Source: Desulfurivibrio sp044068625
GTDB taxonomy: Bacteria; Desulfobacterota; Desulfobulbia; Desulfobulbales; Desulfurivibrionaceae
DNA: 64,000 nt
Assembly (NCBI RefSeq): GCF_044068625.1
Contig: NZ_JBIPKH010000015.1
Coordinates: 12,429-76,428 of the forward strand
Direction: 5' to 3'
Under the pieces are notes generated by a model, which made no database searches, was not told the DNA's origin, and saw only the letters and a list, made by a program, of their open reading frames with translations. Made by a program: the position numbers and the translations under genes. Shown in pieces: positions 16,501-24,095 of the stretch. Positions within the stretch are counted from its first letter, which is position 1. Each line of letters starts with the position of its first letter.

Positions 16501-18388
16501 CGTCGGTGATCAACAGGATATTGTTCCGTTGGCACCAGGCAAGGATGGGATCTTCGGCGGTGCTGAAATCGCCGGGAGCCAGCCGCATCGATCCGTCCTG
16601 GAGATAGTAGCCGATGGCGTTATACATCGATTCGGCCAGCGGGGTCCAGGTGTCGGCGACAATGGCGTTGATGGCGTCCACCAGATCATCAGTGTGGGTT
16701 GCCCCCTTGCCGAGGGGGGTGATCACCCGGCCACCGTCGAGAATGCCGGGGTCATCACACTGGTAGGTAACATAGGGATCGGCCTGCTCACATTCGCTTT
16801 TGGCCCCATCGCGGTTGAAGGTCATGGCTCCGATTCGCAGGTCGGCGGCAAACTCCTGGAGCAGGCCGCTTGGTACTTCGCTTTGGGCGATTTTGGCGGC
16901 CATCACCAGTAATGGCTCACCCATCTGCTCCAGCACCCCGGCGTCCACCATCATGGCCGGCAGGTTCCAGAACTCGTCGGTGGCATCACCGGGGCCGGTC
17001 ACCTGATCGCTGGGATCGACCACCTCCGGGATGTTCATCAGGTTACAGAAATCAAGCAAGCCCTGTTGGACGCACTGATCCCCCAGCCAGCCGACAAAGC
17101 CCAGGTCGAAGCCGCCGGTACAATCCAGAATTCGCTCCCACTCCTTATTGCAACTGTCCTGGGGGACATTATAGTTGCCGCCGCACTGGTAGACATAGCC
17201 GTCATTGACGCCGTCATTGTTGCTGCACCTGGGGTTGGCGCCCGATACCGGTTCATCGGTGCATTGCCGGTAAACACAGACTAAAGGGGTCTCTTCACTG
17301 TCGCCGGTACTCCAGCAGCGCCCCACATAGCCGCGCACCGAAAGGAGGGCCGTCGGCGGCTCACGGTAATCGCCAAAGCAGAGATAGCCACTGTGGTCGG
17401 TGGTTATCTCCCAGGGTGACATGGGAGTTTTCTCGTAAATGCTTTCGCAGTCGTTCTTGATCCGGTTGATGGAGCCGGTGGAGGTTTGCAGCCACTGGTC
17501 CAGTCCTTGTTTGGTGATATACCAGCAATCCTGCACCGAGTGGTTGAAGGTGGAGCGGGCGGCCCTTTCCGGGTCGTCGCCGCCGCCACCCGGGGTGTAA
17601 CCCATGCATTCATCGATATAGCCCTTAATCGTTCCCAGTTTGGGGTCATCAGAGCGCATCTCATCAATGGCCAGCTGGCAGGCTTCGTGGTCGTAGCCGT
17701 CGGAGGTCACCGGAAAAATTTCGATCCGGGTGGCGGTGCCGGCTGCATCCATCTGTTCGGTGGGGGTGGGAGGCCGAACCGCCAGGGTCAGGAAACCGCC
17801 GGTGGTAAAGCTGGTTTTGCGGACAAAACGGCGCTCCAGGCAGCCCCGGGACTCCATCTGCAGGGTGGAGTCGATGCTGACATATTTGCCGCCGGTGAGA
17901 ATCTGTTTTTCGATATCCAGCTTGGAGACGGCGGCCCAGTTGAGGAATTTGCCCTTGGTCACCAGGGCGTCGAAAACTCCGCCGGTTTCCTTCAGGCAGA
18001 TATGGTTTGCCCCGGTAACGGTGGTTTTACGGTGAGTGGCGGTGCCGCAGATGGTGGTTGCCTCAAGGTCGCTTTTGCCGACGAATTTGCCCCCTTCGTA
18101 GGCGTACCAGTCCTCTTCCTCGAAATAACCGGCGTAGCTGGCCGCGGGGTCGTAGCTGTCGTCATAGCAGAGGCTGGCGTCTTCAATGTAGGCCAGATCA
18201 TACATACTGGCCGAGTTGTCGATGATCAGCAGCATGTTGGGGTCCACCCCCGGGGTGAGGAAGGGGGGCACCTTGTCGGGGTTGGTGCTGTCGCAGTAGC
18301 CAGCCGCCGCCAGGCTGGGCAGCAGGCCAAACAGGGTCAGAATAAAAATGGCACAAGCCGTCTTTATGGTCCGTTGCCTGGAGATCAT
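13541..18388 (-). CDS. pilY1: PilY1-like pilus tip adhesin / assembly protein
   Basis: A very large secreted protein of 1615 residues with a cleavable signal peptide (hydrophobic stretch about 10-29, ending AAAG). A von Willebrand A-like domain follows, with a MIDAS start DNSASM at 57-62 and later ITDGAPTADQ. The C-terminal third is a PilY1/PilC beta-propeller, recognised by GAELWAYVP and the VYFGTVSGDFD-like blade segments. PilY1 proteins prime pilus assembly with the minor pilins and act as adhesins and calcium-dependent switches. Many cysteines in the first 500 residues suggest disulphide-stabilised surface loops. It is at the usual place, between pilX and the ATPase gene. The reading frame is intact over 4.8 kb. 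Confidence 0.93.
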   Translation of the reverse strand: MISRQRTIKTACAIFILTLFGLLPSLAAAGYCDSTNPDKVPPFLTPGVDPNMLLIIDNSASMYDLAYIEDASLCYDDSYDPAASYAGYFEEEDWYAYEGGKFVGKSDLEATTICGTATHRKTTVTGANHICLKETGGVFDALVTKGKFLNWAAVSKLDIEKQILTGGKYVSIDSTLQMESRGCLERRFVRKTSFTTGGFLTLAVRPPTPTEQMDAAGTATRIEIFPVTSDGYDHEACQLAIDEMRSDDPKLGTIKGYIDECMGYTPGGGGDDPERAARSTFNHSVQDCWYITKQGLDQWLQTSTGSINRIKNDCESIYEKTPMSPWEITTDHSGYLCFGDYREPPTALLSVRGYVGRCWSTGDSEETPLVCVYRQCTDEPVSGANPRCSNNDGVNDGYVYQCGGNYNVPQDSCNKEWERILDCTGGFDLGFVGWLGDQCVQQGLLDFCNLMNIPEVVDPSDQVTGPGDATDEFWNLPAMMVDAGVLEQMGEPLLVMAAKIAQSEVPSGLLQEFAADLRIGAMTFNRDGAKSECEQADPYVTYQCDDPGILDGGRVITPLGKGATHTDDLVDAINAIVADTWTPLAESMYNAIGYYLQDGSMRLAPGDFSTAEDPILAWCQRNNILLITDGAPTADQNPDVISFAESLSYNLGSGLCGALDGSTYLDDLARYGLYGLSADPLLVDPAYATPAEMADGAGPDKRRPINTYVVAAGKFRDEGTDKCNPNVLLEDTAQSGGTTLFRAENLNELEGALRAAFLSIRAGAAAGSAASVISATRSGEGAVYQAIFWPEKYDSADPSNKVTWVGEVQSLLVDAHGRLFEDTNGNRKLDPPCDNLGEPAGSCDRQITVFYDPGTETSRACYGIVKDGACIGPDGTPGMVEDIAEVSYLWSAKEWLESITDGAVTTNRPEAQYLNESATYPAKRYIFTWHDSAGDGIVHDSEVLAFEASTITGKGATVYQDLGVSSETEATEVINWIRGLDQSGLRRRLHDGKTWRLGDVVHSTPTVVSRPMEGFHMLYRDSTYAGFARQYNNRRHMVYFGGNDGMLHAVNGGFFNGDQNRFCLTPNCEEDEDDFALPLGAELWAYVPYNLWPHLKCLTEEEYGHKYYVDLVPRIFDVQIFDPTDPNYPEGWGTILVGGMRFGGEKVNLNGKTFASAYFVLDITNPEEPPRLLGEMTYTGSEAEMGFSTSVPTMVPMVVKGDNTNTTSEWYLVIGSGPTTLKGQSNQEGRVAVVDLKALVNDGIAFRIPTTPPLPDPAPQIGSFTLTGHDDSFVSDLVTVDFGLNYLANVVYFGTVSGDFDNWGGKVYRLVTDKKGVTGAQEPSLPHEWPGLLAGKGLDNPLPLIDVGQPVTAAPAISWDYRNYWVYFGTGRLYNRNDYNDYDLYTYYGIKEPWDCNDNDFSWATVENKDPGISVDPGQRGLLQVDQIRVLADQRADLAELQCLDGIDNCLPTGVTVFSELRDYIAGQGCAADDPADRGTDGWYRKFHRAGERNLGQATLLGGLLTYSAYLPSLDICAAEGSSDLYALYFQTGTAWHRPIFKRELVAGEEVEYQQRIGPGLAVSPSLHVGTDTGAKAFLQTSTGAIISLEQPELPFSDYRTGREWWREIYRNLLP

Positions 18389-18448
18389 CTTTTTACCCTC
18401 TCTCTTTTGGGTATGGTTTGCCGAGTATGGTATGGCCTGGCAGGCCCT

Positions 18449-19201
18449 TTAAAGCTGGGCATCCCGGCAGTTGCCTTCCTGGCCGATGGAGTGCCGCCAT
18501 CTTACCTCCAGCAGTTTTACGGCGTTCCGTGCTCCCCGCTGCTGAACGTAGAGGTCGTAAACCAGGGCGGCCCCGCCGCCGGCGGCCACCCCCTTGCCCA
18601 CCCCGGCGTAGCCCGCCGCCATCTGCATGGCCCCGCCCACCGCCAGCCTGGTTTCCCCTCCCAGCATGACGCTGGTGCCCCGCCGGGGGTCGTCCCAGGG
18701 GTCACCCGGGAGCAGATCCGCCATCACGAAGTCGGCCGAGTCAGCCCAGCCGGCCCAGTCGATCCAGTCGGTCGGCTCCCATTGCTCGGGGTCGGTATCG
18801 AGAAAGTTCCGCACCCAGCCCCACCCCACCGCTGGGGGAGGCGGGTTGCTCCAGCCTGGATTGGGCGACACCGCTTGGTTCTCCCAAAAACCCCGGGCGT
18901 CGTCGAAAACCCGGATCGGGCCGATCAAGCGGTCGCCGGGGCCGGAGAAGCCGGCGCAGGCGATATTCTCTTCCAGGAGCAGGGTGGCCATCTCCAGGCC
19001 GGCATCGGCCTGGGTGAAGGCTTCGGCGTGGGCCCGCTCGGTGCCCGCGATCTGCATTTCCAGATTGGTCGAGGTGGTGGCGGAGATCCCGATCAGCACC
19101 AGGATCAGCATGATCAGCAGGGCCCCCACCAGCACGAACCCCTCTTCGGTGTTGCCGCGGCGTGGGCTGAGGTCGCCCGTTTTTTGGCAAGTTGTTTTCA
19201 T
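18449..19201 (-). CDS. pilX: PilX-like minor pilin
   Basis: 250 residues with the PilX signature: a short cytoplasmic start, then EEGFVLVGALLIMLILVLIG as the hydrophobic helix and the QIAGTERAHAEAFTQADAGLE block conserved in this group. The mature N-terminus after the Gly begins with Phe as in pilins, but position 5 is Gly rather than the usual Glu, which fits the atypical PilX/GspK set. The Trp- and Asp-rich middle (about 125-165) is unusual. It is six bases downstream of pilV and upstream of pilY1, as expected for a tip-complex component. Confidence 0.85.
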   Translation of the reverse strand: MKTTCQKTGDLSPRRGNTEEGFVLVGALLIMLILVLIGISATTSTNLEMQIAGTERAHAEAFTQADAGLEMATLLLEENIACAGFSGPGDRLIGPIRVFDDARGFWENQAVSPNPGWSNPPPPAVGWGWVRNFLDTDPEQWEPTDWIDWAGWADSADFVMADLLPGDPWDDPRRGTSVMLGGETRLAVGGAMQMAAGYAGVGKGVAAGGGAALVYDLYVQQRGARNAVKLLEVRWRHSIGQEGNCRDAQL

Positions 19202-19207
19202 GGCGAC

Positions 19208-19720
19208 CTAAAACGGTTTCATGATGATAAAGTCCATGACGAAGTCCGTTCGTCTGGCGATGGTGGTTGCAAGATCGTCGCGCAGGACCGTTACCCGGAT
19301 GGTCTTGCTGTCGGGCAGCGGGTAATCCTCCACCACGTTCCAGAAAATCGTGAAATCGACCGGTTGCTGGTCCGGTTGATGGGCCGCGGCCAGCAGCTCC
19401 GCCAGGGCGTTGGGCGTATCACCCAGCTTGGCGGTTTCGGCCGCGGCCAGATCGGCGATGTCGGAGTTCGCCTCCAGCCATGGGTGGTCGTTATAGGGGA
19501 TCTGGTTGGGTATTTTTTGCGCGTTGATCAGGGCCAGCTCTTCAATGGTTGCTTCGGCCAGAGCGGCGGCGGCGCTGATCCGGTTGGCCAGGTGATTGCC
19601 CCCCAGAGCCGAGATCTGCATGGAGGCCGCGGCCAGGATCCCAACCGAGAGCAGAACCAGGGCGATCATGATTTCAATCAAGGTGAAGCCTTGTTGGGCG
19701 CGGTTGGTCTTCATGGTCAT
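19208..19720 (-). CDS. pilV: PilV-like minor pilin (prepilin)
   Basis: A type IV prepilin of about 170 residues: leader MTMKTNRAQQG cut before FTLIEIMIALVLLSVGILAA, with Glu5 present. The RISAAAALAEATIEEL segment is typical of PilV. Start: the ATG at 19718-19720 shares one base with the pilW stop (TGATG); a second in-frame ATG at 19712-19714 is equally possible. It is cleaved by a PilD-type peptidase, not seen in this window. It belongs to the priming complex with PilW, PilX, FimT and PilY1. Confidence 0.87.
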   Translation of the reverse strand: MTMKTNRAQQGFTLIEIMIALVLLSVGILAAASMQISALGGNHLANRISAAAALAEATIEELALINAQKIPNQIPYNDHPWLEANSDIADLAAAETAKLGDTPNALAELLAAAHQPDQQPVDFTIFWNVVEDYPLPDSKTIRVTVLRDDLATTIARRTDFVMDFIIMKPF

Positions 19721-20421
19721 CACAGTCCCAGGTTGCGGAACATTACGGTCTGGATCAGCAGGCGGCGCCGGAAGCCGTCGTCGAAGGGGCCCCAAAAGAA
19801 TTCATCCTCATCCATGGTTGGATTGGAAGCCGGGAAATAGCGTAAGTTGTCGGTATGGCTTCGGTCCTCGTTGGCGGCCCGGGCCAGCATGGAGATCGTC
19901 ACCCCGCGGATGTTGCCGAAGTCGGCGGGGTCGGGATTCAATACCGTGGTCCCGTCGGCCAGCAGATAGAGAAATTCCAGCGCCACAATGTTGTCCGCCA
20001 CCGGTTGAGGGACAACACCGTTACCGGTTGTCCGGCCCAGGGAGGGCGGGTTGACGTTTAACTGGTAACTGATCCTTTCGGAGGGATCGTTTTCGAAGGT
20101 ATCGGTCGGGGAGATATAGGTGCCGCCACTGGCATCAAGATCCCGGGTAAATCTTAACTGATTCTCGTCAGCATCAACGATGCCGGCCCCGGACTCCCCG
20201 GTGGGGTCAAAACCGGCGCTGCGGATTTCCCGGGACAGCATATCCATGGCTACCCGGAGATTCTGCTGCATCTCCACCACCTGATCCTGGGCCAGGTAGG
20301 TGTTGTGCTGGACCCGGAAGGTGGTCATCACCGCGGCCATCACCACCCCGCCGATCAGCAGGGCGATCATCACTTCCACCAGGGTGAAGCCTTGTTGTTC
20401 CGGCCGGCTTGCGGAGTTCAT
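19720..20421 (-). CDS. pilW: PilW-like minor pilin (prepilin)
   Basis: A 233-residue prepilin: leader MNSASRPEQQG, then FTLVEVMIALLIGGVVMAAV with Glu5, followed by the PilW-type block QQNLRVAMDMLSREIRSAGFDP. The start at 20419-20421 is chosen because longer readings would give an overlong leader and overlap fimT. It is translationally linked to pilV by TGATG. A large variable C-terminal region is presumably exposed at the pilus tip. Confidence 0.88.
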   Translation of the reverse strand: MNSASRPEQQGFTLVEVMIALLIGGVVMAAVMTTFRVQHNTYLAQDQVVEMQQNLRVAMDMLSREIRSAGFDPTGESGAGIVDADENQLRFTRDLDASGGTYISPTDTFENDPSERISYQLNVNPPSLGRTTGNGVVPQPVADNIVALEFLYLLADGTTVLNPDPADFGNIRGVTISMLARAANEDRSHTDNLRYFPASNPTMDEDEFFWGPFDDGFRRRLLIQTVMFRNLGL

Positions 20422-20434
20422 GAGATTGTCTTCA

Positions 20435-20959
20435 TTAAGGTAAGTCTTCCAGTCTGACGCCGCCGGCACTTAATAGAGTCAGCTCGTAACCCCTGGAGCC
20501 GTCCGAGGTGCGCAGGACAATTGACCTGTTGTTGACGGTGCCCGCGGGCAGGCCGCGCTCATTATAACCGGCGCGGTTGTCGGTGAAAGGAGTGTCCGTC
20601 GCGGCCAGCACGGTTTGCGGTCGCAGGGGCCAGTTGATCAGCTCTTCATCGATGGCCGGGTCGTAAACGTTGTCGTTGTCCATATCAACAAAGATGCGGT
20701 AGGAGCCGGTCGGGCCTTCGCCGAGGGTGAACTGAATCAGCACGGTGCGGTTGCGTTTCACCGCCTCCAGCCGGGCCTTTTTGAAATTACTGACCAGTTC
20801 GCGGGCCTCGGCCCGGAGACGGTAGGTGGGCAGGGAGCCGATCACCTGGGGGATGGCCGCGGCCCCCAGGATTCCCAGGATGGCCAACACCACCACCAAC
20901 TCCACCAGGGTGAATCCCTTGGCGCCCAACATCCTTTTATGAAACCGCCAAATTAGCAT
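20435..20959 (-). CDS. fimT: FimT/GspH-like minor pilin, first gene of the pilus operon
   Basis: 174 residues with leader MLIWRFHKRMLGAKG and core FTLVELVVVLAILGILGAA, Glu5 present, followed by the RAEARELVSNFKKARLEAVKRNRTV block of the GspH/FimT family. Two starts are possible: ATG at 20959 (used here) or ATG at 20932, which gives a shorter leader; neither has a strong ribosome site. It heads a six-gene co-directional set (fimT, pilW, pilV, pilX, pilY1, ATPase). The gene upstream ends only 20 bases away, so the operon promoter may lie inside that gene. Confidence 0.87.
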   Translation of the reverse strand: MLIWRFHKRMLGAKGFTLVELVVVLAILGILGAAAIPQVIGSLPTYRLRAEARELVSNFKKARLEAVKRNRTVLIQFTLGEGPTGSYRIFVDMDNDNVYDPAIDEELINWPLRPQTVLAATDTPFTDNRAGYNERGLPAGTVNNRSIVLRTSDGSRGYELTLLSAGGVRLEDLP

Positions 20960-20979
20960 TTTTGTTTTGTTTCGTCCCG

Positions 20980-21636
20980 TTATGACTGTTGTGCGGACAG
21001 GTTCAGCAGGCTTTCGGTCATCGTCTTGTAGTCACGATGCAACTCTTGCGCGAAGCCTGGATCGACCACCGGCAGCAATTCCACCAACTCCAAAGGGAAG
21101 CTTTGCAGCCGGTAACGTAATGTTTCCTGGTCAAAGGCGCATTTCCGGTCGACGGCAGCCATGATTTCCGGCCAGTCCGCCTCGGGAAGACGAAAAATCG
21201 TATAAAGGTCGAAAACATCTTTGGGGTCATCCCGCCCCAATAGCGCGCATACTTTATTGGCTCCGATGTTAACGATATTATCCAGAGCCAGACCGGCCGG
21301 GGTGCGGAGAGTGCCGCCGACCCGGTAAACCCGGTCGTTTACCAGGTCCAGCTTGAGGATTCCGGCGATCATCAGCCGGACAAAATCGCGGGAATCCACC
21401 ACGATCTCCGGCGAAAGCGCGGCTTGTTCCAGGGCCTGTCTTACTATTTTGACCTCTTCCCTGAACAGGTTCGGGTCGTTGTTGAAAAGATCGATGTCGT
21501 CGGAATATCTTTTTTCCAGATAAAACCGGTGCAGACAGGTTCCGCCCGTCAAGTAGAAGCCGGTGGGCATGCCGGAAACAGCGGCAAAAACCTTGTCCTG
21601 CAAAAGGTATAGTTCCTTGTAGTCTATCGTTGCCAT
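20980..21636 (-). CDS. AbiEii/AbiGii-like nucleotidyltransferase
   Basis: 218 residues of the AbiEii/AbiGii type IV toxin nucleotidyltransferase family. The motif GGTCL (31-35) followed by RYSDDIDLF (43-51) gives the GG...DxD catalytic set, and a later IGANKVCALLGRDDPKDVFDLY block is the usual AbiEii helix with conserved Lys and Asp. AbiEii-type toxins modify nucleic acid, often tRNA, and cause phage-induced growth arrest. The gene overlaps its upstream partner by 13 bases. The partner is not a recognisable AbiEi regulator, so toxin behaviour is inferred from the family only. Confidence 0.83.
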   Translation of the reverse strand: MATIDYKELYLLQDKVFAAVSGMPTGFYLTGGTCLHRFYLEKRYSDDIDLFNNDPNLFREEVKIVRQALEQAALSPEIVVDSRDFVRLMIAGILKLDLVNDRVYRVGGTLRTPAGLALDNIVNIGANKVCALLGRDDPKDVFDLYTIFRLPEADWPEIMAAVDRKCAFDQETLRYRLQSFPLELVELLPVVDPGFAQELHRDYKTMTESLLNLSAQQS

Positions 21637-21956
21637 TGCAGCTCCGGCACCAGATCATAGCGGCCGGTCAGGTTGGCGGCCACCAACCGGATCCGTTTTT
21701 TGCCGCCGGACATCTTCAGGTACCGCTCCAGCATGGGGTGGAGCTTTTCCGGCGGGAACAGAACGGGCAAATGCCGGGAAGGTCGGCGGCTATTTTCGAT
21801 GATTTTGGAGAAAATAAAACGCTCAAAGCCGGGGTCGTTCCGTTCCAGCCGGGCCAGGATCTCTTCGGGGGTGAGCAGATAGTCGCCCCAGAAGCATTCG
21901 GCCATGACCTCCCGGGCACTGGCTTGCCGCGCTTCCTGGTTTTTCCGATCATCCAT
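21624..21956 (-). CDS. Hypothetical partner of the AbiEii-like gene
   Basis: 110 residues of unknown family, mostly helical by composition, with a basic C-terminal part (SGGKKRIRLVAANLTGRYD). It lies directly upstream of, and overlaps by 13 bases, the AbiEii-like gene, the arrangement expected for an antitoxin or regulatory partner. No HTH is evident by eye. The ATG at 21954-21956 is the first in frame that gives a continuous protein. Confidence 0.6.
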   Translation of the reverse strand: MDDRKNQEARQASAREVMAECFWGDYLLTPEEILARLERNDPGFERFIFSKIIENSRRPSRHLPVLFPPEKLHPMLERYLKMSGGKKRIRLVAANLTGRYDLVPELQWQR

Positions 21957-22511
21957 GGCAAATGGCCCTCGTAACTGGTAACACGGGGTTGGACCTGAAA
22001 CAAGCAGTCACGGGTTGCAAGCGCAAATCCCGGGCCAAGCCCCGGCGTGTTTTTGGTTGTCCGCAGCCCCGCCCAACTTTAAAGCAGGTGCAAAATCCGT
22101 ACCTGGCCAGTGGTCGCCGCCATCCGGGTGGCCTGTGGGCCGGAAAGTCACCGGGCAAGGGGCGTTCCCGCCTAATATACCATGGCAGGCTGCCGTTGGG
22201 AGCATCTTAATTCTCCTGGTTGCCCTTTGAGCAGGTAAAGTGCTGATCCTGCTTCTTTTGCGCGAGATCATGGCTGGCAGCCGCCCTGCGGCGGTGACGG
22301 AAAAGGGCAAGCGGGGTGACCTTTTTGGGCAGCAGTCTTTTGCTGTTCCTGAGCGGGCTGGTGGTGACTTAAGGGGCGCCGGGCGATGGCCGGGCCCGCA
22401 TTGGTGGACGAAGCGGTTTGCTTCAAAGCTCGCGCTTGCCTTTGGTGCCGGTGCCGTTGGTGATTAAGATCCGGGAAAACGGCGCTCCGGCAGGCTTTGG
22501 TCGAAACTGAG
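21957..22511. other. Intergenic region without recognisable genes
   Basis: About 555 bases. Several short open frames on both strands have no recognisable domain and no good ribosome site. One plus-strand reading around 22320-22370 gives a hydrophobic stretch (FLGSSLLLFLSGLVV) that could be a remnant of a membrane gene. Nothing further is supported. Confidence 0.4.
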
Positions 22512-22772
22512 TTACTGGTCCGCTACGGAGAGGTCGTTGCGCAGGCCGTCCAGGGTTTTAGCGCCGATTCCCTTGACCTTGGCCAGGTCGTCAACGCTGT
22601 TGAAGGGGCCGTTGGCGGTGCGGTATTCGATGATCGCCGCCGCCTTGGCCGGGCCGATGCCGGGCAGGGCCTGGAGCTGTTCCTGGCCGGCGGTATTGAT
22701 ATTCAAAGCCGCCCAGGCGGTAACCGCGGAGAACAACAGGATGGTCAGGGTAAGCAGTAGGGTTTTGAGCAT
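22512..22772 (-). CDS. Secreted ComEA-like helix-hairpin-helix protein
   Basis: 86 residues with a cleavable signal peptide (MLKTLLLTLTILLFSAVTAWA) and then a ComEA domain: LNINTAGQEQLQALPGIGPAKAAAIIEYR and a second hairpin VKGIGAKTLDGLRND. ComEA proteins bind incoming double-stranded DNA in the periplasm during natural transformation, together with type IV pili. It sits just upstream of, and divergent from, pilA, which fits a DNA-uptake role. Many short ComEA proteins have no proven function, so competence is inference. Confidence 0.85.
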   Translation of the reverse strand: MLKTLLLTLTILLFSAVTAWAALNINTAGQEQLQALPGIGPAKAAAIIEYRTANGPFNSVDDLAKVKGIGAKTLDGLRNDLSVADQ

Positions 22773-22938
22773 CTTTTCCTCCTTGTTTTACGGTGTAATG
22801 GTATAAATTTAACGACGTGATCACGCCGTATTCCCGGCTACCGATTGTTGCCGTAATGGCCTTACTTAAAGATGCTTCGACGATCTTAGCCGGAGTCAGG
22901 TTTTAACGTCAATATTTTTCTCGGCAACCCTTGGTGAC

Positions 22939-22968
22939 AAAAAAAGGCAGTCGGTGTTGCCCTTTTTT
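22939..22968. terminator. Terminator-like hairpin between comEA-like gene and pilA
   Basis: Seven A bases and GGCA (22939-22949) pair with TGCC and six T bases (22958-22968) around an eight-base loop. The T-run points along the plus strand, but the A-run makes it usable in both directions. No gene obviously ends here. Confidence 0.45.
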
Positions 22969-23070
22969 GTCAGTCCGGGAGGGCGGTGGTTGGCGCATCG
23001 GGGGCGGGGGATAACGCTTTCTGGGCTTATTGTCTTGTAATCAAAGTAAAAAAATAAAAAACCGGTGGTT

Positions 23071-23086
23071 TGGCACGGCCCGTGCT
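23071..23086 (+). promoter_or_regulatory. Sigma54 (-24/-12) promoter of pilA
   Basis: TGGCACGGCCCGTGCT matches the sigma54 consensus (TGGCAC-N5-TTGC) except one base in the -12 box, with GG and GC at the required spacing. An A-rich stretch (23041-23060) lies directly upstream, as for IHF-bent promoters. Sigma54 control of pilA through PilS/PilR is established in Pseudomonas, Myxococcus and Geobacter. The start site should be near 23096-23098. Confidence 0.75.
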
Positions 23087-23095
23087 TAAGCGGGT

Positions 23096-23234
23096 GTGCA
23101 CAGCATCTAGCCCTTTGCCGGGGGCGAAACCCGGCTGGGGATATAAAAGATGAGGGGATTTCCCTAAATGGTGGCGGCAGAGGCCGGGTTGGCCTGGCCG
23201 CCGAAAAAAGAATGAAAGAATGGAGGAAAAGCCA
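23096..23234 (+). promoter_or_regulatory. Structured 5' leader of pilA
   Basis: About 138 untranslated bases follow the predicted start site. Two strong hairpins are visible: GCCGGG/CCCGGC (23117-23122 with 23130-23135, loop ggcgaaa) and a longer one, GGCGGC/GCCGCC (23173-23178 with 23197-23202) enclosing GGCC/GGCC. The second ends about 20 bases before the pilA ribosome site, so it may control stability or access. The sequence does not fit the GEMM (c-di-GMP/cGAMP) riboswitch consensus by eye. Confidence 0.5.
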
Positions 23235-23891
23235 ATGTTACAGACCATGCATCAGAAAGGACAAAAGGGTTTTACCCTGGTGGAGTTGATGATCGTAGTA
23301 GCGATCATCGGCATCCTGGCGGCCATCGCCATCCCCCAGTTCGCCCAGTACCGGATCCGGGGTTTCAACTCCTCGGCCATGAGCGACCTGCGTAACCTCA
23401 ACACCTCCCAGGCGGCCTTCTACACCGACTGGAACCAGTACGGCTATACGGTTAACCATGATGCTAATGGTGATCCCTCTCCGGCGTTAAACGATCGGGG
23501 AAGTGACAGCGTGGTTGCCGCAAACGCTGGCGGTGGTACTAACCCGGCTGGTGTTTTGTGGAGCGGTGAGATGGGCACCTTTACATCTGCGATCGGCGCA
23601 TTCATCAGGATGGATCAAAGGTCGCAGGGCATCGTGATGGGCAGCAATGTCCAGATTTTTGCCCATACTTCCGAGGGCACTAATGCCGGTGAGGGTGTTA
23701 CTTTCATTGCGGCGGCAAAACACTATCAAGGCGATTCCGTTTACGCGATCGACGCCGACTCTTCAGCCATGTACCGCGACGATGACACTCTGGATCCCGG
23801 CGAGCACCTCGACCCGACGATGGTGCCCGGCGCTGCAGCAATTGACACCGATAACAATCTTGATGGTCATGGCAAATTTGTGGCTCTCTAA
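23235..23891 (+). CDS. pilA: Major type IV pilin PilA
   Basis: 218 residues: leader MLQTMHQKGQKG, then FTLVELMIVVAIIGILAAIA with Glu5, the assembly helix of type IV pilins. The start at 23235 is placed by the GGAGG at 23222-23226 and the normal leader length; the in-frame ATG at 23220 contains that ribosome site. The globular part is Asp-, Gly- and Ala-rich with few aromatics after residue 60, and only one Trp near 100. It is longer than the short e-pilins of Geobacter (about 60 mature residues), so it should form a conventional pilus. The gene stands alone behind a sigma54 promoter and is followed by a strong terminator. Confidence 0.93.
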   Translation: MLQTMHQKGQKGFTLVELMIVVAIIGILAAIAIPQFAQYRIRGFNSSAMSDLRNLNTSQAAFYTDWNQYGYTVNHDANGDPSPALNDRGSDSVVAANAGGGTNPAGVLWSGEMGTFTSAIGAFIRMDQRSQGIVMGSNVQIFAHTSEGTNAGEGVTFIAAAKHYQGDSVYAIDADSSAMYRDDDTLDPGEHLDPTMVPGAAAIDTDNNLDGHGKFVAL

Positions 23892-23928
23892 AGGGCCAAA
23901 TGGGGCCAAAAGAGGAGAAGGGAAATGG

Positions 23929-24023
23929 AGGGAAATGGGGTCAGACACCATTTCCCCCATTTTCCCTCGACTAAAATAAGCACTGCTTAATCTCGCCCCC
24001 GGTTGGTCAACCAATCGGGGGCG
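23929..24023 (+). repeat. Left copy of a direct repeat flanking higBA
   Basis: About 95 bases closely related to 24781-24875. The exact shared core is 27 bases (23981-24007 here). The left part contains aaatggggtca and a ccattt element, the right part the GC-rich hairpin that acts as a terminator in this copy. Confidence 0.75.
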
Positions 24024-24034
24024 CGCTTTTTTTT
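23994..24034 (+). terminator. Rho-independent terminator downstream of pilA
   Basis: Arms cgcccccggttgg (23994-24006) and ccaatcgggggcg (24011-24023) pair almost perfectly around tcaa and are followed by eight T bases (24027-24034). It lies 100 bases after the pilA stop and faces the end of higA. Confidence 0.85.
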
Positions 24035-24095
24035 GGGCCAATTGGGGTCACCAATTTCGTTCACGCCCCCCAATTTACGCCTCTGCCCTCCCCCG

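Noticed and set aside
23096..23234. GEMM-type c-di-GMP or cGAMP riboswitch in the pilA leader
   Set aside because: The consensus blocks (GCACAGGGCAAACC-like and GCAAAGCC-like) are absent by eye; only hairpins are present.
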